Below, one piece after another: positions 21,494-30,988 of a stretch of 64,000 nucleotides of DNA. The position numbers and the translations under genes were made by a program. The stretch spans positions 349,643 to 413,642 of the forward strand of contig NZ_LMQL01000008.1 of the NCBI RefSeq assembly GCF_001424545.1. The letters run 5' to 3'. Every line of letters begins with the position of its first letter. The first letter of the stretch is position 1. This stretch comes from Ramlibacter sp. Leaf400 (GTDB lineage Bacteria > Pseudomonadota > Gammaproteobacteria > Burkholderiales > Burkholderiaceae_C). The notes under the pieces were generated by a model. The model saw only the letters and a program-made list of their open reading frames with translations. It was not told where the DNA came from and did not search any database.

Positions 21494-22443
21494 AGGCCTG
21501 CTGCGTCCCGGCGCGCGAGGGAGCCGCAGCGGTGGCGGTGCCGGTCGTGCACGGCCCCGTCGGCGGCGCGCGCATCGACTGGGTCGACCTGCCGGGCGGG
21601 CGATTCACCATGGGCACGGATTCGGCCGAAGGCTTCGCCGAGGACGGCGAAGGCCCGGCGCGCGCGGTGGAGGTCGCGCCGTTCGCGATCGGCCGCACGG
21701 CCGTCACCAACGCGCAGTTCCGCGCCTTCGTCCGCGCCACCTCGTACATCACCGAGGCCGAGCAGGCCGGCTCCTCCTTCGTCTTCTACCTGCAGGTCGA
21801 GCCCCAGCGGCGCGCCGCGATCCGCCAGGTCTCGCGCGAGCTGCCGTGGTGGCTGCCGGTGGAGGGGGCCTGCTGGCAGCGGCCCGCCGGGCCGGACAGC
21901 TGGATCCACGACCGCCTCGACCACCCGGTGGTGCACGTGTCCTGGCACGACGCCGCGGCCTACTGCGCCTGGGCCGGCGCCCAGTTGCCCACCGAGGCGC
22001 AATGGGAGTTCGCGGCCCGCGGCGGACTGGAGGAAAAGCGCTACGCCTGGGGCGACGAACTGGCGCCGGGCGGCCGCGAGCAATGCAACATCTGGCAGGG
22101 CGAATTTCCGTCGCGCCCCGCCGAGGGTTGGTGGCCGGAGACGGTGCCGGCCACGGACTTCGAGCCCAACGGCTGGGGACTGCACCAAGTGGCCGGCAAC
22201 GCCTGGGAGTGGTGCGCCGACTGGTTCAGCCCCGACTACCACCGCGCCACGGCGGCGGTCGATCCGCTGCAGCAGCGGCCGACCGGCCGGCGCTCGCTGC
22301 GCGGCGGCTCGTTCCTCTGCCACGAGTCGTACTGCAACCGCTACCGGGTGGCCGCGCGCGGCTCCAACACGCCGGGCAGCAGCGCCAGCAACATCGGTTT
22401 CCGCGTCGCCGCACCGGTCGGCGCGCGGCGCCCGCAGGCCTGA
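21490..22443 (+). CDS. Formylglycine-generating enzyme (sulfatase-modifying factor)
   Basis: A 317-residue FGE-sulfatase domain protein. The GTG start overlaps the sulfatase stop (GTGA), so the two are coupled. The catalytic copper-binding cysteines are both present, Cys277 and Cys282 in LCHESYCNRY, five residues apart as in human FGE (336/341). The following AARGSNTP and SSASNIGFR are also conserved. Other family segments are FTMGTDS, VHVSWHDAAAYCAW and TEAQWEFAARGG. It has no signal peptide and would act in the cytoplasm on the sulfatase Cys51. A dedicated activase beside its sulfatase supports a functional pair. Confidence 0.93.
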   Translation: MKACCVPAREGAAAVAVPVVHGPVGGARIDWVDLPGGRFTMGTDSAEGFAEDGEGPARAVEVAPFAIGRTAVTNAQFRAFVRATSYITEAEQAGSSFVFYLQVEPQRRAAIRQVSRELPWWLPVEGACWQRPAGPDSWIHDRLDHPVVHVSWHDAAAYCAWAGAQLPTEAQWEFAARGGLEEKRYAWGDELAPGGREQCNIWQGEFPSRPAEGWWPETVPATDFEPNGWGLHQVAGNAWEWCADWFSPDYHRATAAVDPLQQRPTGRRSLRGGSFLCHESYCNRYRVAARGSNTPGSSASNIGFRVAAPVGARRPQA

Positions 22444-22482
22444 CGAAAGCCTGTCTCAGGCGCTGGGGGACAATCGGCAGTG

Positions 22483-24057
22483 ATGACTCGAGAGGATGCA
22501 TGGAACCGGCTGGCCTCGGCCGGGACCTTCGACGTGGTGGTGGTGGGGGGCGGCGCGACCGGACTGGGCGTCGCACTGGATGCGGCGGCCCGCGGTTTTT
22601 CGGTGGCGCTGCTCGAATCGCACGATTTCGGCGGCGGCACCTCGTCGCGCGCGACCAAGCTGGTCCACGGAGGCGTGCGCTACCTGGCGCAGGGCAACAT
22701 CGCGCTGGTGCGCGAGGCGCTGCACGAACGCACCGTGCTGCTGCGCAATGCGCCGCACCTGGCGCAGCCGCTGGCCTTCGTCATGCCCTCGTACAAGCTG
22801 TGGGAGACGCCGTTCTACGGCGCCGGCCTCAAGCTGTACGACGCCCTCGCGGGCAAGGCGGGGCTGGCGCCCACGCGCTTCCTGAGCCGTGCCGAAACGT
22901 TGCGGGCGCTGCCGACAGCGCAGCCCGCCGGCCTCAAGGGCGGGGTCGAATACTGGGACGGCCAGTTCGATGACGCCCGCCTGGCGCTGGCGCTGGCCCG
23001 CACCGCCGAAAGCAAGGGCGCGTTGCTGGTCAATTACTGCGCCGTCACCGGCTTGCGCCACGAAGGCGGCCGGGTGGTCGGTGTGCGCTGCGAGGACCGC
23101 GAGACCGGGCGCGCCCTGGACCTGGGCGCCCGCTGCGTGATCAATGCCGCCGGGGTCTGGGTCGACCGGCTGCGCGAACTGGACGGGCAGGCGGTCGGCC
23201 GGCCGGTGCGGCCGATGGTGGCGCCCAGCCAGGGCGTGCACGTGGTGGTGGACCGCAAGTTCCTGCCCGGCCGGCACGCGCTGATGGTGCCCAAGACGGC
23301 CGACGGACGCGTGCTGTTCGGCGTGCCGTGGCTGGGCAAGGTCATCCTGGGCACCACCGACACCCCGCGAACCGACCTGCCGCGCGAGCCGCGGCCGTTC
23401 GAGGAGGAGCTGGCCTTCATCCTGGGCGAGGCGCGGCGCTACCTGGCGGTGGCCCCCACGATGGCCGACGTGCGCAGCCTGTGGGTCGGCCTGCGCCCGC
23501 TGGTCAAGCCGCAGGACGACGACGGCGGCAACACCAAGGCGATCAGCCGCGAGCACACGGTGCTGGTAAGCCGCTCGGGGCTGGTCACGGTCACCGGCGG
23601 CAAGTGGACGACCTACCGCGCCATGGCCGAGGACGTGCTGGGGCGCTGCTTCGACGCGCGCCTGCTGGTCAAGGCCGCAGGCGGAGTGACCACCAACTTG
23701 CGGCTGGTCGGTGGGGACGTTCCCGCCGGTGCTGCCGTCCCGGTGTGCGACCCGCCGGGCCTGCACGGCTACGGCTCGGAGGCGGCCAAGGTGCAGGCGC
23801 TGCCCGGCGCCGGCGCCGAACTGGGCGGGGGCCTCACCGAGGCGATGGTGCGGTTCGCCGCCCGCGAGGAGTACGCCCGCACCGTCGAAGACGTGCTGGC
23901 GCGGCGCTCGCGCCTGCTGTTCCTGGACGCCGCGCTGGCGGCGCGCCTGGCGCCGGTGGTGGCGCGGCTTCTGCGCGAGGAAACCGGCGTCGACCCGCAC
24001 GAGGCCGACTTCACCACCCTGGCGGCCGGCTACCTGCCGCAGCGGCAGCCGGCCTGA
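22483..24057 (+). CDS. glpD: GlpD-like FAD-dependent glycerol-3-phosphate dehydrogenase
   Basis: A 524-residue flavoprotein of the GlpD/GlpA family, which oxidises glycerol 3-phosphate to dihydroxyacetone phosphate and passes electrons to quinone. The FAD motif is DVVVVGGGATGLGVALDAA (residues about 18-36). Family segments include GGTSSRATKLVHGGVRYL, VINAAGVWVDRL, ILGTTDTP, and TVTGGKWTTYRAMAED near residue 375, with the C-terminal cap domain after it. It starts 39 nt after the FGE gene on the same strand. Whether it belongs to the sulfatase operon or uses its own promoter is unclear; if it belongs, the imported ester may be glycerol-based. Confidence 0.88.
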   Translation: MTREDAWNRLASAGTFDVVVVGGGATGLGVALDAAARGFSVALLESHDFGGGTSSRATKLVHGGVRYLAQGNIALVREALHERTVLLRNAPHLAQPLAFVMPSYKLWETPFYGAGLKLYDALAGKAGLAPTRFLSRAETLRALPTAQPAGLKGGVEYWDGQFDDARLALALARTAESKGALLVNYCAVTGLRHEGGRVVGVRCEDRETGRALDLGARCVINAAGVWVDRLRELDGQAVGRPVRPMVAPSQGVHVVVDRKFLPGRHALMVPKTADGRVLFGVPWLGKVILGTTDTPRTDLPREPRPFEEELAFILGEARRYLAVAPTMADVRSLWVGLRPLVKPQDDDGGNTKAISREHTVLVSRSGLVTVTGGKWTTYRAMAEDVLGRCFDARLLVKAAGGVTTNLRLVGGDVPAGAAVPVCDPPGLHGYGSEAAKVQALPGAGAELGGGLTEAMVRFAAREEYARTVEDVLARRSRLLFLDAALAARLAPVVARLLREETGVDPHEADFTTLAAGYLPQRQPA

Positions 24058-24080
24058 TCGGCCGGGCCGCGAGGCCTGGT

Positions 24081-24108
24081 TTGACAAAGCCTGTGGATAA
24101 GGCATAAT
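24081..24108 (+). promoter_or_regulatory. Strong sigma-70 promoter of the rplN (spc-alpha) operon
   Basis: TTGACA (24081-24086) and CATAAT (24103-24108) are separated by 16 nt, the best -35/-10 pair in the window. Transcription should start near 24115, leaving a leader of about 165 nt before rplN. Confidence 0.85.
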
Positions 24109-24114
24109 CGCGGG

Positions 24115-24184
24115 CTCGCCTGTTTTTGGGCGAGCTATCTGCCTTCCCGGAGGCGCCGGATGCGGACCCCAAGTCCGCGGCGCC
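24115..24184 (+). promoter_or_regulatory. Structured leader RNA upstream of rplN
   Basis: Two hairpins lie in the leader. The first is CTCGCC (24115-24120) with GGCGAG (24129-24134) around a T-rich loop. The second is a long one with GGCGCC (24152-24157) pairing with GGCGCC (24179-24184) and an inner GCGGAC/GTCCGC stem (24162-24167 with 24173-24178) around CCCAA, with a GGAT bulge. No T-run follows. This could be an autoregulatory site for a ribosomal protein; no known leader class was recognised. Confidence 0.5.
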
Positions 24185-24278
24185 GACGACAGGCCCAAGA
24201 CTGACCTGAAGTCCGCGCAGGAATCGGAGACCACCTCCGGTTCGAGCGGGGCCTCGGGGGAAAGTTGGGAATACACAA

Positions 24279-24647
24279 ATGATCCAGACTGAATCCCGGC
24301 TCGAAGTCGCCGACAACACGGGCGCGAAGTCCGTGCTTTGCATCAAGGTGCTCGGTGGCTCCAAGCGTCGCTACGCCAGCGTGGGCGACATCATCAAGGT
24401 GAGCATCAAGGAAGCCGCGCCGCGTGGCCGCGTCAAGAAGGGCGAGGTCTACAGCGCCGTCGTGGTCCGCACCGCCAAGGGCATCCGCCGCGGCGACGGC
24501 TCGCTCGTGAAGTTCGACGGCAATGCCGCCGTGCTGCTCAACAACAAGCTGGAGCCGATCGGCACCCGCATCTTCGGCCCGGTCACGCGCGAGCTGCGCA
24601 CCGAGCGCTTCATGAAGATCGTGTCGCTGGCGCCCGAAGTCCTGTAA
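24279..24647 (+). CDS. rplN: 50S ribosomal protein L14
   Basis: A 122-residue protein of normal length, starting [27 protein letters not shown], with the conserved [13 protein letters not shown] and the C-terminal [12 protein letters not shown]. It is the first gene of this ribosomal block; the gene usually before it, rpsQ, is absent and glpD stands there instead. L14 sits at the subunit interface near helix 95. Confidence 0.98.
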   Translation: MIQTESRLEVADNTGAKSVLCIKVLGGSKRRYASVGDIIKVSIKEAAPRGRVKKGEVYSAVVVRTAKGIRRGDGSLVKFDGNAAVLLNNKLEPIGTRIFGPVTRELRTERFMKIVSLAPEVL

Positions 24648-24656
24648 GGGGAAGAC

Positions 24657-24974
24657 ATGAACAAGATTCGCAAAGGCGACGAAGTCATCGTCCTGGCGGG
24701 CCGTGACAAGGGCAAGCGCGGCAAGGTCGTGCTGCGCAAGGACGACGAGCGCGTGGTGGTCGAGGGCATCAACCTGGTGAAGAAGCACACCAAGCCCAAC
24801 CCGATGAAGGGCACCACCGGCGGCATCGTGGAGAAGGCCATGCCGATCCACCAGTCCAACGTGGCGATCTACAACCCCGCCACCGGCAAGGCCGACCGCG
24901 TCGGCATCAAGGTCCAGGACGACAAGCGCGTGCGCGTCTTCAAGTCCAGCGGCGAAGAAATCAAGGTGGCATGA
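24657..24974 (+). CDS. rplX: 50S ribosomal protein L24
   Basis: A 105-residue protein with the KOW motif near the N-terminus ([19 protein letters not shown]) and the [15 protein letters not shown] segment. It initiates 50S assembly by binding the 5' end of 23S rRNA. ATG 24657 follows GGGGAAGAC; its stop overlaps an ATG upstream of rplE. Confidence 0.98.
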   Translation: MNKIRKGDEVIVLAGRDKGKRGKVVLRKDDERVVVEGINLVKKHTKPNPMKGTTGGIVEKAMPIHQSNVAIYNPATGKADRVGIKVQDDKRVRVFKSSGEEIKVA

Positions 24975-24976
24975 CC

Positions 24977-25516
24977 ATGGCACGACTGCAACAGCATTAC
25001 CGCGAGAAGGTGGTCCCCGAGCTGACCACCAAGTTCGGCTACAAGTCGCCGATGGAAGTGCCGCGCCTCACCAAGATCACGCTGAACATGGGCGTGAGCG
25101 AGGCCGTGGCCGACAAGAAGGTCATGGACAACGCCGTCGGCGACCTGACCAAGATCGCCGGCCAGAAGCCCGTGGTCACCAAGGCCAAGAAGGCCATCGC
25201 CGGCTTCAAGATCCGCGAAGGCCAGGCCATCGGCTGCATGGTCACGCTGCGCGGCGAGAAGATGTTCGAGTTCCTGGACCGTTTCGTCACCGTGGCCCTG
25301 CCGCGAGTGCGCGACTTCCGCGGCATCTCCGGCCGTGCGTTCGACGGCCGCGGCAACTACAACATCGGCGTCAAGGAACAGATCATCTTCCCCGAGATCG
25401 AGTACGACAAGGTCGATGCCCTGCGCGGCCTGAACATCAGCATCACCACCACGGCCAAGACCGACGAGGAAGCCAAGGCGCTGCTCGCGGGCTTCCGTTT
25501 CCCGTTCAAGAACTGA
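24977..25516 (+). CDS. rplE: 50S ribosomal protein L5
   Basis: A 179-residue 5S rRNA-binding protein if started at ATG 24977 ([16 protein letters not shown]), which matches the normal family length and lies 10 nt from the AAGG in TCAAGGTGGC. An alternative ATG at 24971, overlapping the rplX stop, would add two residues. Conserved [11 protein letters not shown] and [18 protein letters not shown] are present. Confidence 0.97.
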   Translation: MARLQQHYREKVVPELTTKFGYKSPMEVPRLTKITLNMGVSEAVADKKVMDNAVGDLTKIAGQKPVVTKAKKAIAGFKIREGQAIGCMVTLRGEKMFEFLDRFVTVALPRVRDFRGISGRAFDGRGNYNIGVKEQIIFPEIEYDKVDALRGLNISITTTAKTDEEAKALLAGFRFPFKN

Positions 25517-25525
25517 AGGTACATC

Positions 25526-25831
25526 GTGGCAAAAACTGCTTTGATCCAGCGCGAACTCAAGCGTGACAAGCTGGTCGCCCAGTACGCGAAGAAGCACGCG
25601 GAGCTGAAGGCGATCGCCGGCGATGCCAAGAAGAGCGAGGAAGAGCGCGCCGCCGCTCGCCTGGCCCTGCAGAAGCTCCCGCGCAACGCCAACCCGACCC
25701 GCCAGCGCAACCGCTGCGAGATCACGGGTCGCCCGCGCGGCACCTTCCGCCAGTTCGGTCTGGCCCGCAACAAGATCCGCGAGATGGCCTTCAGCGGCGA
25801 CATCCCGGGCGTGATCAAGGCCAGCTGGTAA
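25526..25831 (+). CDS. rpsN: 30S ribosomal protein S14
   Basis: A 101-residue S14 of the long, zinc-free type: the region that holds CxxC in the short form is not present. It starts at GTG 25526, after GAAGGTACATC. The C-terminal [26 protein letters not shown] motif is the family signature. Confidence 0.98.
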   Translation: MAKTALIQRELKRDKLVAQYAKKHAELKAIAGDAKKSEEERAAARLALQKLPRNANPTRQRNRCEITGRPRGTFRQFGLARNKIREMAFSGDIPGVIKASW

Positions 25832-25852
25832 ACCGGCGAGGAGTGACAAGAC

Positions 25853-26248
25853 ATGAGCATGAGTGATCCCATCGCCGACCTGCTGACCCGCATCCGCAAC
25901 GCGCAGATGGTGGCCAAGCCGTCGGTGAGCGTGCCGGCCTCCAACATCAAGGTCGCGATCGCCCAGGTCCTGAAGGACGAGGGCTACATCGACGGTTTCG
26001 AGGTCAAGAAGGACGGCAACAAGAGCGAGCTGCAGATCTCGCTGAAGTACTACGCCGGCCGTCCGGTGATCGAGCGCATCGAGCGCGTCAGCCGCCCCGG
26101 CCTGCGCGTCTACAAGGGCGCCGGCGCCATCCCCCAGGTCCAGAACGGCCTGGGCGTGGCCATCGTCACCACCCCCAAGGGCGTGATGACCGACCGCAAG
26201 GCGCGCGCCACCGGTGTCGGCGGCGAAGTGCTGTGCTACGTGGCCTAA
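25853..26248 (+). CDS. rpsH: 30S ribosomal protein S8
   Basis: A 131-residue protein ([18 protein letters not shown]) ending [10 protein letters not shown]. In E. coli S8 is the translational regulator of the spc operon. A second ATG at 25859 is possible, but the MSMSDPIAD start is usual in Burkholderiales. Confidence 0.98.
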   Translation: MSMSDPIADLLTRIRNAQMVAKPSVSVPASNIKVAIAQVLKDEGYIDGFEVKKDGNKSELQISLKYYAGRPVIERIERVSRPGLRVYKGAGAIPQVQNGLGVAIVTTPKGVMTDRKARATGVGGEVLCYVA

Positions 26249-26264
26249 AGGGAAGGAAAGACAA

Positions 26265-26798
26265 ATGTCCCGAGTAGGAAAGATGCCGGTCGCCGTCCCG
26301 CAAGGCGTGGACGTGCAGATCAAGGAAGACCAGATCAGCGTCAAGGGCACCGGCGGCACGCTGTCGCTGGCCCAGAACGCCCTGGTGAAGGTCACCAGCA
26401 AGGACGGCAAGCTGTCGTTCGAGCCGGCCAACGAATCGCGCGAAGCCAACGCCATGAGCGGCACCATGCGCCAGCTGGTGAACAACATGGTGGTGGGCGT
26501 GACCAAGGGCTTCGAGAAGAAGCTGAACCTGGTCGGCGTGGGCTACAAGGCCACGGCCCAGGGCGCCAAGCTGAACCTGGCCGTGGGCTTCTCGCACCCG
26601 GTCAACAAGGAGATGCCCGCGGGCATCACCGTGCAGACGCCGGCCCCGACGGAAATCGTCATCAAGGGTGCCGACCGCCAGCGCGTGGGCCAGATCGCCG
26701 CCGAGATTCGTGCCATCCGTCCGCCCGAGCCCTACAAGGGCAAGGGGATCCGCTACGCGGACGAGAAGATCACGATCAAAGAGACCAAGAAGAAGTAA
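26265..26798 (+). CDS. rplF: 50S ribosomal protein L6
   Basis: A 177-residue protein of two similar domains, starting [15 protein letters not shown] after AAAGGGAAGGAAAG. The C-terminal [16 protein letters not shown] is the family signature. It lies near the factor-binding site of the 50S subunit. Confidence 0.98.
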   Translation: MSRVGKMPVAVPQGVDVQIKEDQISVKGTGGTLSLAQNALVKVTSKDGKLSFEPANESREANAMSGTMRQLVNNMVVGVTKGFEKKLNLVGVGYKATAQGAKLNLAVGFSHPVNKEMPAGITVQTPAPTEIVIKGADRQRVGQIAAEIRAIRPPEPYKGKGIRYADEKITIKETKKK

Positions 26799-26808
26799 GG
26801 AGCGAACG

Positions 26809-27174
26809 ATGTTGACCAAGAAAGAACAGCGTCTTCGCCGGGCCCGCCAGACCCGCATCCGCATCGCCACCCAGGGTGTCGCGCGCCTGACGGTGAATCG
26901 CACGAACCTGCACATCTACGCCAGCGTGATCTCCGACGACGGCAGCAAGGTGCTGGCCTCCGCCTCGACGGTCCAGGCCGACCTGCGCAAGTCGCTCGGC
27001 GGCTCCGGCAAGGGTGCCACCACCGAAGCCGCGCAGCAGGTGGGCAAGCTGATCGCCGAGCGCGCCAAGGCCGCCGGCGTCGAGAAGGTCGCGTTCGATC
27101 GCGCCGGCTTCGCCTACCACGGCCGCGTCAAGGCGCTGGCCGATGCCGCCCGTGAAGCGGGCCTGCAGTTCTAA
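26809..27174 (+). CDS. rplR: 50S ribosomal protein L18
   Basis: A 121-residue 5S rRNA-binding protein with the basic N-terminus [12 protein letters not shown] and the conserved [24 protein letters not shown] end. The start at 26809 follows TAAGGAGCGAACG, a strong ribosome site. Confidence 0.98.
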   Translation: MLTKKEQRLRRARQTRIRIATQGVARLTVNRTNLHIYASVISDDGSKVLASASTVQADLRKSLGGSGKGATTEAAQQVGKLIAERAKAAGVEKVAFDRAGFAYHGRVKALADAAREAGLQF

Positions 27175-27191
27175 CGAACACGGATACCAAA

Positions 27192-27713
27192 ATGGCAAAG
27201 ATTCAAGCGAACCGGCAGGCTGAGGGTCCGGAGGACGGCCTCAAGGAAAAGATGATCGCGGTGAACCGCGTCACCAAGGTGGTCAAGGGCGGCCGGATCC
27301 TCGGCTTCGCCGCGCTGACCGTCGTGGGTGACGGCGACGGCCGCGTCGGCATGGGCAAGGGCAAGTCCAAGGAAGTGCCTGCGGCCGTGCAGAAGGCCAT
27401 GGAAGAAGCCCGCCGCAACATGCGCAAGGTGTCGCTCAAGAACGGCACGCTGCACCACACCGTCTTCGGCCAGCATGGAGCGGCCCGCGTGATGATGGCG
27501 CCGGCCCCCAAGGGCACCGGCATCATCGCCGGCGGCCCGATGCGCGCGGTGTTCGAAGTCATGGGCATCACCGACATCGTGGCCAAGAGCCACGGTTCGA
27601 CCAACCCGTACAACATGGTCCGGGCGACCCTGGACGCGCTGAAGAACTCCACCACTCCTTCGGAAGTGGCGGCCAAGCGCGGCAAGTCGGTCGAAGACCT
27701 GTTCGCCGCCTGA
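27192..27713 (+). CDS. rpsE: 30S ribosomal protein S5
   Basis: A 173-residue protein with the S5 double-stranded RNA-binding domain ([20 protein letters not shown] and [20 protein letters not shown]) and the C-terminal domain ([15 protein letters not shown]). It acts in decoding accuracy. Confidence 0.98.
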   Translation: MAKIQANRQAEGPEDGLKEKMIAVNRVTKVVKGGRILGFAALTVVGDGDGRVGMGKGKSKEVPAAVQKAMEEARRNMRKVSLKNGTLHHTVFGQHGAARVMMAPAPKGTGIIAGGPMRAVFEVMGITDIVAKSHGSTNPYNMVRATLDALKNSTTPSEVAAKRGKSVEDLFAA

Positions 27714-27729
27714 GCGAGGAACCAACGAC

Positions 27730-27915
27730 ATGGCGTCCCAACAAAACACGGTCAAGCTGCAGCTGGTGCGCAGCCCCATCGGCACCAAGGAATCGCATCG
27801 CGCGACGGTGCGCGGCCTGGGCCTGCGCAAGGTCAACTCGGTTTCCGAGCTGCAGGACACGCCCGCGGTGCGCGGCATGATCAACAAGATCAGCTACCTG
27901 GTGAAGGTGCTCTGA
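27730..27915 (+). CDS. rpmD: 50S ribosomal protein L30
   Basis: A 61-residue protein with the [26 protein letters not shown] signature. It lies between rpsE and rplO as in most bacteria, 1 nt before the next start. Confidence 0.97.
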   Translation: MASQQNTVKLQLVRSPIGTKESHRATVRGLGLRKVNSVSELQDTPAVRGMINKISYLVKVL

Positions 27916-27916
27916 C

Positions 27917-28348
27917 ATGGAACTGAACAACCTCAAGTCCGCCCCGGGCGCCCGCAAGGCGCGCCGCCGGGTCGGCCGCGGCATCGGCTCGGGCCTGGGC
28001 AAGACCGCGGGTCGCGGCCACAAGGGCCAGAAGTCCCGCTCGGGCGGCTACCACAAGGTCGGCTTCGAAGGCGGCCAGATGCCGCTGCAGCGCCGCCTGC
28101 CCAAGCGCGGCTTCAAGTCGCAAACGCTCAAGTACAACGGCGAAGTCTCCCTGGCTTCGCTGGAGAAGCTGGGCGCCAAGGAAGTCGACCTGCTCACGCT
28201 GAAGCAGGCCGGCCTGGTCGGCGAGCAGGTCAAGAACGTCAAGGTCATCAAGTCCGGTGAGCTCAAGCTCGCCGTCAAGCTGACCGGCATCGGCGCGACC
28301 GCCGGCGCCAAGGCCGCCATCGAGGCGGCCGGCGGCAGCCTGGCCTGA
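27917..28348 (+). CDS. rplO: 50S ribosomal protein L15
   Basis: A 143-residue protein with the Gly/Arg-rich N-terminal extension ([26 protein letters not shown]) that threads into 23S rRNA, and a C-terminal globular domain ending [13 protein letters not shown]. Confidence 0.98.
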   Translation: MELNNLKSAPGARKARRRVGRGIGSGLGKTAGRGHKGQKSRSGGYHKVGFEGGQMPLQRRLPKRGFKSQTLKYNGEVSLASLEKLGAKEVDLLTLKQAGLVGEQVKNVKVIKSGELKLAVKLTGIGATAGAKAAIEAAGGSLA

Positions 28349-28368
28349 CCCCGAACGGAAAGACGAAG

Positions 28369-29688
28369 TTGGCGACGAACGCAGCCCAACTCGCGAAGAC
28401 CGGCAAGTTCGGCGACCTGCGCCGGCGGCTGGTCTTCCTGCTGCTCGCGCTGGTGGTCTACCGCATCGGCGCGCACATCCCCGTGCCCGGCATCGACCCC
28501 GGACAACTCCAGCAGCTGTTCAAGGGCCAGCAGGGCGGCATCCTGAGCCTGTTCAACATGTTCTCGGGTGGCGCGCTGTCCCGGTTCACGGTGTTCGCGC
28601 TGGGGATCATGCCGTACATCTCGGCCTCCATCATCATGCAGCTGCTCACCTACGTGGTCCCCACGTTCGAGCAGCTGAAGAAGGAGGGCGAGTCCGGGCG
28701 CCGCAAGATCACCCAGTACACCCGCTACGGCACGCTGGGCCTGGCGCTGTTCCAGTCGCTGGGCATCGCCATGGCGCTGGAAGGCTCCCCGGGCCTGGTG
28801 ATCCAGCCGGGCTTCGGCTTCCGCATGACCGCGGTGGTCAGCCTGACGGCCGGCACCATGTTCCTGATGTGGCTGGGCGAGCAGATCACCGAGCGCGGGC
28901 TGGGCAACGGCATCTCGATCCTGATCTTCGCCGGCATCGCCGCGGGCCTGCCCAGCGCGATCGGTGGACTGCTGGAGCTGGTGCGCACCGGTGCGATGAG
29001 CATCCTGGTGGCGATCTTCATCGTGGTGGTGGTTGCCCTGGTGACCTACGCCGTGGTGTTCATCGAGCGGGGGCAACGCAAGATCCTGGTCAATTACGCG
29101 CGCCGCCAGGTGGGCAACAAGGTGTATGGCGGCCAGTCGTCGCACCTGCCGCTCAAGCTGAACATGGCCGGCGTGATCCCGCCGATCTTCGCCTCGTCGA
29201 TCATCCTGCTGCCGGCCACCGTGGTGAGCTGGTTCTCCACCGGCGACTCCATGCGCTGGCTGCGGGACCTGGCCTCCACCCTGTCGCCGGGGCAGCCGAT
29301 CTACGTGATGCTGTACGCGGCCGCCATCGTGTTCTTCTGCTTCTTCTACACGGCGCTGGTCTTCAACAGCCGCGAGACCGCCGACAACCTGAAGAAGAGC
29401 GGCGCCTTCATCCCGGGCATCCGCCCGGGCGATCAGACGGCGCGCTACATCGACAAGATCCTGCTGAGGCTCACGCTGGCCGGCGCGGTGTACATCACCA
29501 TCGTGTGCCTGCTGCCGGAGTTCCTGATCCTGAAATACAACGTGCCGTTCTATTTCGGGGGGACCTCGCTGCTGATCATCGTCGTCGTCACCATGGACTT
29601 CATGGCCCAGGTGCAGAACTACATGATGAGCCAGCAGTACGAGTCGTTGTTGAAGAAGGCCAACTTCAAGACTTCGCTCGGCGGTTGA
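28369..29688 (+). CDS. secY: Preprotein translocase channel subunit SecY
   Basis: A 439-residue membrane protein with ten transmembrane helices; it forms the SecYEG channel. Marks include [30 protein letters not shown] and the C-terminal [18 protein letters not shown]. Translation starts at TTG 28369, after CGGAAAGACG. The 20-nt gap from rplO is normal for the spc operon. Confidence 0.98.
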   Translation: MATNAAQLAKTGKFGDLRRRLVFLLLALVVYRIGAHIPVPGIDPGQLQQLFKGQQGGILSLFNMFSGGALSRFTVFALGIMPYISASIIMQLLTYVVPTFEQLKKEGESGRRKITQYTRYGTLGLALFQSLGIAMALEGSPGLVIQPGFGFRMTAVVSLTAGTMFLMWLGEQITERGLGNGISILIFAGIAAGLPSAIGGLLELVRTGAMSILVAIFIVVVVALVTYAVVFIERGQRKILVNYARRQVGNKVYGGQSSHLPLKLNMAGVIPPIFASSIILLPATVVSWFSTGDSMRWLRDLASTLSPGQPIYVMLYAAAIVFFCFFYTALVFNSRETADNLKKSGAFIPGIRPGDQTARYIDKILLRLTLAGAVYITIVCLLPEFLILKYNVPFYFGGTSLLIIVVVTMDFMAQVQNYMMSQQYESLLKKANFKTSLGG

Positions 29689-29695
29689 AAAAAGG

Positions 29696-29914
29696 ATGGC
29701 CAAGGACGATGTGATCCAGATGCAGGGAGAGGTGGTCGAGAACCTCCCCAACGCGACATTTCGCGTCAAGCTGGAAAACGGGCACGTGGTGCTCGGTCAC
29801 ATCTCCGGAAAGATGCGGATGCACTACATCCGCATCCTGCCGGGTGACAAGGTCACCGTGGAATTGACGCCCTACGACTTGTCCAGGGCACGCATCGTGT
29901 TCCGAGCCAAGTAA
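29696..29914 (+). CDS. infA: Translation initiation factor IF-1
   Basis: A 72-residue OB-fold protein ([20 protein letters not shown]; ending [13 protein letters not shown]). It lies 7 nt after secY and before rpmJ, the usual betaproteobacterial order. Confidence 0.98.
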   Translation: MAKDDVIQMQGEVVENLPNATFRVKLENGHVVLGHISGKMRMHYIRILPGDKVTVELTPYDLSRARIVFRAK

Positions 29915-29944
29915 GGCGCGGGGAAAGATTTAGGAGAAAGACAA

Positions 29945-30058
29945 ATGAGAGTTTCGGCTTCCGTCAAGAAGATCTGCCGCAACTGCAAGATCATCCGCCG
30001 CAAGGGCGTCGTCCGCGTGATCTGCACCGATCCGCGTCACAAGCAGCGCCAGGGCTAA
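29945..30058 (+). CDS. rpmJ: 50S ribosomal protein L36
   Basis: A 37-residue protein, [20 protein letters not shown] onwards, ending RHKQRQG. The zinc ligands Cys11, Cys14, Cys27 and His32 of the zinc-binding form are retained. The ATG follows TTAGGAGAAAGACAA. Confidence 0.97.
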   Translation: MRVSASVKKICRNCKIIRRKGVVRVICTDPRHKQRQG

Positions 30059-30078
30059 CAGGTTCGTAAGGAAAAGAC

Positions 30079-30444
30079 ATGGCACGTATCGCCGGCATCA
30101 ACATTCCGCCGCACCAGCACGCCGAGATCGGCTTGACCGCCATCTTCGGGATCGGCCGCACCCGCGCGCGCCTGATCTGCGAGGCCTGCGGCATCGCCTA
30201 CTCCAAGAAGGTCAAGGACCTGACGGACGCCGACCTCGAGAAGATCCGCGACCAGATCGCCAAGTTCACGATCGAGGGCGACCTGCGCCGCGAGACCACG
30301 ATGAACATCAAGCGACTGATGGACATCGGGTGCTACCGGGGCTTCCGCCACCGCCGTGGCCTGCCGATGCGTGGCCAGCGCACGCGCACCAACGCGCGCA
30401 CGCGCAAGGGTCCGCGCAAGGCCGCCCAGGCGCTCAAGAAATAA
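30079..30444 (+). CDS. rpsM: 30S ribosomal protein S13
   Basis: A 121-residue protein ([20 protein letters not shown]) with the [26 protein letters not shown]-terminal signature. First gene of the alpha-operon set; it follows rpmJ by 20 nt, so spc and alpha genes are probably read together. Confidence 0.98.
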   Translation: MARIAGINIPPHQHAEIGLTAIFGIGRTRARLICEACGIAYSKKVKDLTDADLEKIRDQIAKFTIEGDLRRETTMNIKRLMDIGCYRGFRHRRGLPMRGQRTRTNARTRKGPRKAAQALKK

Positions 30445-30462
30445 CCGGGAAAGAGATAAGAC

Positions 30463-30867
30463 ATGGCCAAGGCTCCCGTCAACAACGCCGCGCAGCGAGT
30501 GCGCAAGAAGGTCCGCAAGAACGTGTCCGACGGTGTCGCGCACGTCCACGCGTCCTTCAACAACACCATCATCACGATCACCGACCGCCAGGGCAACGCG
30601 CTCTCCTGGGCTTCGTCCGGCGGCCAGGGCTTCAAGGGCTCGCGCAAGTCCACGCCGTTCGCCGCCCAGGTGGCCTCGGAAGTGGCCGGCCGTGCCGCGA
30701 TCGAGCAGGGCATCAAGAACCTGGACGTCGAGATCAAGGGCCCCGGCCCGGGTCGCGAGTCCTCGGTGCGCGCGCTGGCCGCACTGGGCATCCGCATCAA
30801 CTCGATCTCCGATGTGACGCCGGTGCCGCACAACGGCTGCCGCCCGCAGAAGCGCCGCCGCATCTAA
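30463..30867 (+). CDS. rpsK: 30S ribosomal protein S11
   Basis: A 134-residue protein with [21 protein letters not shown] and the C-terminal [18 protein letters not shown] signature. It is followed by a 121-nt spacer with three hairpins before rpsD. Confidence 0.98.
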   Translation: MAKAPVNNAAQRVRKKVRKNVSDGVAHVHASFNNTIITITDRQGNALSWASSGGQGFKGSRKSTPFAAQVASEVAGRAAIEQGIKNLDVEIKGPGPGRESSVRALAALGIRINSISDVTPVPHNGCRPQKRRRI

Positions 30868-30877
30868 ACAGACGAAA

Positions 30878-30964
30878 ACACGGCATGCCTTCGGCACGCC
30901 GTGTCCTTCAGTAAGCCCACCGCCGCCGGACACGTCCGGCGGCTCCCGCGGTAAATGGCCGCGG
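30878..30964 (+). promoter_or_regulatory. Three-hairpin spacer RNA between rpsK and rpsD
   Basis: The hairpins are ACACGGC/GCCGTGT with inner TGCC/GGCA (30878-30904), GCCGCCGGA/TCCGGCGGC around CACG (30922-30943), and CCGCGG/CCGCGG (30946-30964). None has a T-run, so they are not typical terminators. In E. coli the alpha operon is controlled by S4 binding a pseudoknot, but upstream of rpsM; this site lies directly before the S4 gene. Confidence 0.5.
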
Positions 30965-30988
30965 CAGATGAATTAAAGGAAGACACAA

